From positions 1 to 35,481 of the forward strand of contig CAIRHQ010000242.1 in NCBI GenBank assembly GCA_903878475.1: a DNA stretch of 35,481 nucleotides, given 5' to 3'. Positions 33,965 through 35,481 of the stretch are shown here, piece by piece. The notes beneath the pieces were generated by a model. The model saw only the letters and a list, made by a program, of their open reading frames with translations. It made no database searches and was not told where the DNA came from. Origin of the DNA: an uncultured Bacteroidota bacterium. GTDB taxonomy: Bacteria > Bacteroidota > Bacteroidia > Chitinophagales > Chitinophagaceae. The number at the start of each line of letters is the position of its first letter. The stretch's first letter is position 1. Made by a program: the position numbers and the translations under genes.

Positions 33965-34849
33965 TCAATATCCAGCCTTGGCGCCACCGATATTTTCAAT
34001 GGGATGCCAGGTAGTTTTAATTTCCTGAAAGTCCATGATATAATAAGGAGATTGTGCTCCATCAGTTAACCATTTCACCTGATCATAGATATGCACTCTT
34101 TTAACATTGAGTGATGCTTTTTCTTTGATCATTTGTTGAATGGCCCGGTCTGTTTCACAATAGACTGCTGCATTTACATCCATATGGTCGGCAAAGAAGG
34201 GAGCCAATTCAGAAACCTTACCCGTTAAAATATTTACCACTCCACCGGGTAGGTCGGAGCTATTCAATACTTCAGCAAAAGTAACGGCACAAAGTGGTTT
34301 TGTATGTGATGCCAGCACTACACAGCTATTGCCTCCGGCAATGATCGGCGCGATCAGGGATACCAATCCGATCAATGAATCATTTTGCGGAGCAATGGCT
34401 GCCACTACACCGGTTGGTTCAGGAACCGAGAAATTGAAATGCGATGATGCCACTGGGTTAACGGCACTGTATACCTGCTGAAATTTATCGCACCAACCGC
34501 TGTAATAGATCAACCGGTCGATACACAGGTTCACTTCTTTTTCGGCAGCAAGCTTGCTGGCATCCTGTTTCATCAACTCCTCAATGAATTGCGCTTTTCT
34601 GCCTTCCAGCATTTCGGCTATGCGGTACAGTATTTGTCCGCGGTTAAAAGCAGACCTTGCACTCCATCCGCCAAAAGCACTACGCGCTGCCACCACAGCA
34701 TCCCTGAAATCCTTTCGGGAACTGAGGCAAACATTGGCCAGTTTCTGTTGCTTGCTGTTTGAAGCAATATAGAATCTTCCCGATTCGGTTCGGGGGAATT
34801 GGCCGGCGATGTAGATTTTGTAGGTTTTGAGCACTTCAATTCTGGACAT
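33965..34849 (-). CDS. Half-length aldehyde dehydrogenase homolog lacking the catalytic domain
   Basis: A 294-residue protein that matches the N-terminal NAD-binding half of aldehyde dehydrogenases (usual length about 480-500). Recognisable parts are TYKIYIAGQFPRTESGRF, FRDAVVAARSAFGGWSARSA, NRGQILYRIAEMLEGR, EPTGVVAAIAPQND, IIAGGNSCVVLAS and LPGGVVNILTGK. After about residue 215 it diverges and ends; the catalytic Cys region and the Glu-Leu-Gly-Gly motif are absent. It reads cleanly with no internal frameshift, so it is more likely a stable non-catalytic partner than a broken gene. A preceding minus-strand gene ending at 35440 looks like the end of a full ALDH, which would make a pair in which this is the pseudo-subunit; ALDH16 proteins fuse a catalytic and a non-catalytic ALDH domain in the same way. 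Confidence 0.85.
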   Translation of the reverse strand: MSRIEVLKTYKIYIAGQFPRTESGRFYIASNSKQQKLANVCLSSRKDFRDAVVAARSAFGGWSARSAFNRGQILYRIAEMLEGRKAQFIEELMKQDASKLAAEKEVNLCIDRLIYYSGWCDKFQQVYSAVNPVASSHFNFSVPEPTGVVAAIAPQNDSLIGLVSLIAPIIAGGNSCVVLASHTKPLCAVTFAEVLNSSDLPGGVVNILTGKVSELAPFFADHMDVNAAVYCETDRAIQQMIKEKASLNVKRVHIYDQVKWLTDGAQSPYYIMDFQEIKTTWHPIENIGGAKAGY

Positions 34850-34854
34850 AATAT

Positions 34855-34888
34855 GTTTAAAGTTTAATAGTTTAAAGTTTAAAGTTTT
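34855..34888 (+). repeat. GTTTAAAG array, left arm of the element around four-helix-bundle copy 2
   Basis: Four GTTTAAAG-type units broken by an AATAG interruption. The first 25 nt (34855-34879) match the inverse complement of 35381-35405 at 23 of 25 positions, including the interruption. The array ends in the last codons of the four-helix gene and contains its TAA stop (34881-34879). Confidence 0.9.
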
Positions 34889-35286
34889 TTTGGTGCCTGC
34901 TTTTTTCGAATTCCCTGCACCTCACTGTTTTGAAGATAAGCGATGAAATTTTGTAACAATCCACTTATTTGCAAAACCAATATTTTTAGATTTTCAAATT
35001 CTATTGATGAGATATAATTCCTGTCAAATGCTCTGTGTAATTGTGAGCGCAATTCGCCACAAGAACCCTTCGCATAACCCAGAAATTGTATAAACTCAGC
35101 TCTGGTTCCTCTTTCAAATCCTTCTGCAATATTATCCATAATTGATCCAGAAGAACCCTCAATTTGATTTACTAGTTTGTAACTATTTTTAAAATTACCT
35201 GCATCTATAATTTCGCCTAACAGCTTACAAACAACTCTTGCTTTTTTCCAGCCTTCAATATCTTCAAATCGTTTAATTGTTGCCAC
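34879..35286 (-). CDS. Four-helix-bundle protein (S23 / 23S rRNA-intervening-sequence family), copy 2
   Basis: A 135-residue paralog of the protein at 18446-18832. Motifs: [40 protein letters not shown] and ELRSQLHRAFDRNYI. The start codon is GTG at 35286-35284, giving (M)ATIKRFEDIEG, which aligns with [11 protein letters not shown] of copy 1. The C-terminus is Lys-rich and its stop lies in the repeat arm. The gene is enclosed by 25-nt inverted repeats and apparently sits between two aldehyde-dehydrogenase-like genes. Function unknown; no rRNA, reverse transcriptase or transposase is visible. Confidence 0.92.
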   Translation of the reverse strand: MATIKRFEDIEGWKKARVVCKLLGEIIDAGNFKNSYKLVNQIEGSSGSIMDNIAEGFERGTRAEFIQFLGYAKGSCGELRSQLHRAFDRNYISSIEFENLKILVLQISGLLQNFIAYLQNSEVQGIRKKQAPKKL

Positions 35287-35344
35287 AATAAAGTGTTTTT
35301 AACGATCTGAAATTCGATATTATTTTAAAATTGGTCAAGGTTAA

Positions 35345-35370
35345 AAAACTCTAAAAAAAGTTTTTATTCA
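35345..35370. other. A/T hairpin upstream of four-helix-bundle copy 2
   Basis: AAAAACT near 35345-35351 pairs with AGTTTTT near 35359-35366. In the minus-strand direction it lies between the right repeat arm and the four-helix-bundle gene. It could be a weak terminator for the preceding gene or part of the element. Confidence 0.35.
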
Positions 35371-35380
35371 CGTATGCCAT

Positions 35381-35445
35381 AACCTTAAACTATTAAACCT
35401 TAAACCTTAAACCTTAAACGAATTAAACGAATTAAACCCTTAAAC
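35381..35445 (-). repeat. GTTTAAGG array, right arm of the element around four-helix-bundle copy 2
   Basis: About six CCTTAAAC/GAATTAAAC units on the plus strand (GTTTAAGG on the minus). The 25 nt at 35381-35405 are the inverted partner of 34855-34879 with two mismatches. The outermost unit overlaps the TAA stop of the partial gene at the right edge. Confidence 0.9.
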
Positions 35446-35481
35446 GAGATTGACATACCCCGACAGCCCATGCAATCCTCC
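35440..35481 (-). CDS. Partial C-terminus of a minus-strand gene, possibly a full-length aldehyde dehydrogenase
   Basis: Only the last 13 codons and a TAA are visible: GGLHGLSGYVNLV. The spacing Gly-Gly-x-x-Gly-Leu-x-x-Tyr is what is found at the C-terminus of many aldehyde dehydrogenases, which usually read Gly-Arg-Glu-Gly-Gly-x-x-Gly-Leu-x-x-Tyr. It precedes the half-length ALDH gene on the same strand, supporting a pair. The evidence is short and the call is tentative. Its stop codon is inside a GTTTAAG repeat unit. Confidence 0.4.
   Translation of the reverse strand, partial: GGLHGLSGYVNLV

Noticed and set aside
33965-34849. Half-length ALDH as a frameshifted pseudogene
   Set aside because: The frame is intact with normal coding character, and no catalytic-half remnant is seen in the 115 bp downstream before fusA, which holds only a terminator.

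Overview
This window looks like chromosomal DNA from a member of the Bacteroidota, most likely Chitinophagaceae or a close relative (family placement is inference). The supporting signs are a SusC/SusD/DUF1735 outer-membrane nutrient-uptake operon, a TPR-PD40-OmpA protein of the PorE type, Bacteroidota-type promoters (TTTG, about 19 bp, TAnnTTTG) ahead of many genes, A-rich start regions without strong Shine-Dalgarno sequences, and housekeeping genes of Bacteroidota type. I see no tRNA, rRNA, CRISPR array, phage gene or classical transposase.

Layout. Positions 1-9074 are all on the minus strand: a partial secreted protein, then (in transcription order) folD-queE, an OmpA-family protein, dprA, guaB, a DUF4105 protein and an alpha/beta hydrolase. 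Positions 9186-12067 hold a translationally coupled pair on the plus strand: a small outer-membrane protein and a ComEA-like helix-hairpin-helix beta-barrel protein. Positions 12211-17864 are a SusC-SusD-DUF1735 operon with a strong promoter and terminator but no enzymes or regulator beside it. A DUF3467 gene, a four-helix-bundle (S23/IVP) gene and radC follow, separated by heptamer repeats. Positions 19674-23297 carry prs, rplY (Ctc/L25) and yidC. Two small secreted proteins come next, then a TPR protein, a phosphosulfolactate synthase homolog and aroE. Facing them on the minus strand are a thioesterase, rdgB and an unrecognised protein with weak resemblance to DNA polymerase III psi. ilvE follows, then rpsL-rpsG, then fusA with its own promoter and an unusually long leader. 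The right end is a half-length aldehyde dehydrogenase, a second four-helix-bundle gene, and probably the last codons of another aldehyde dehydrogenase.

The most unusual theme is a set of intergenic repeats built from 7-nt units (TTGGAGG and GTTTAAG/GTTTAAAG). At every intergenic site the two arms face each other as inverted repeats. Two sites enclose four-helix-bundle genes; at the right-hand one the arms are near-identical 25-nt inverted repeats, about 550 bp end to end. Arrays often begin exactly at a stop codon and even supply it. A related palindromic copy lies in frame inside the hydrolase gene. Together these suggest a small, undescribed repeat or mobile element family associated with four-helix-bundle proteins. 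A second unusual locus is the roughly 240-nt fusA leader, tiled by three consecutive mini-ORFs whose starts lie in predicted hairpins.
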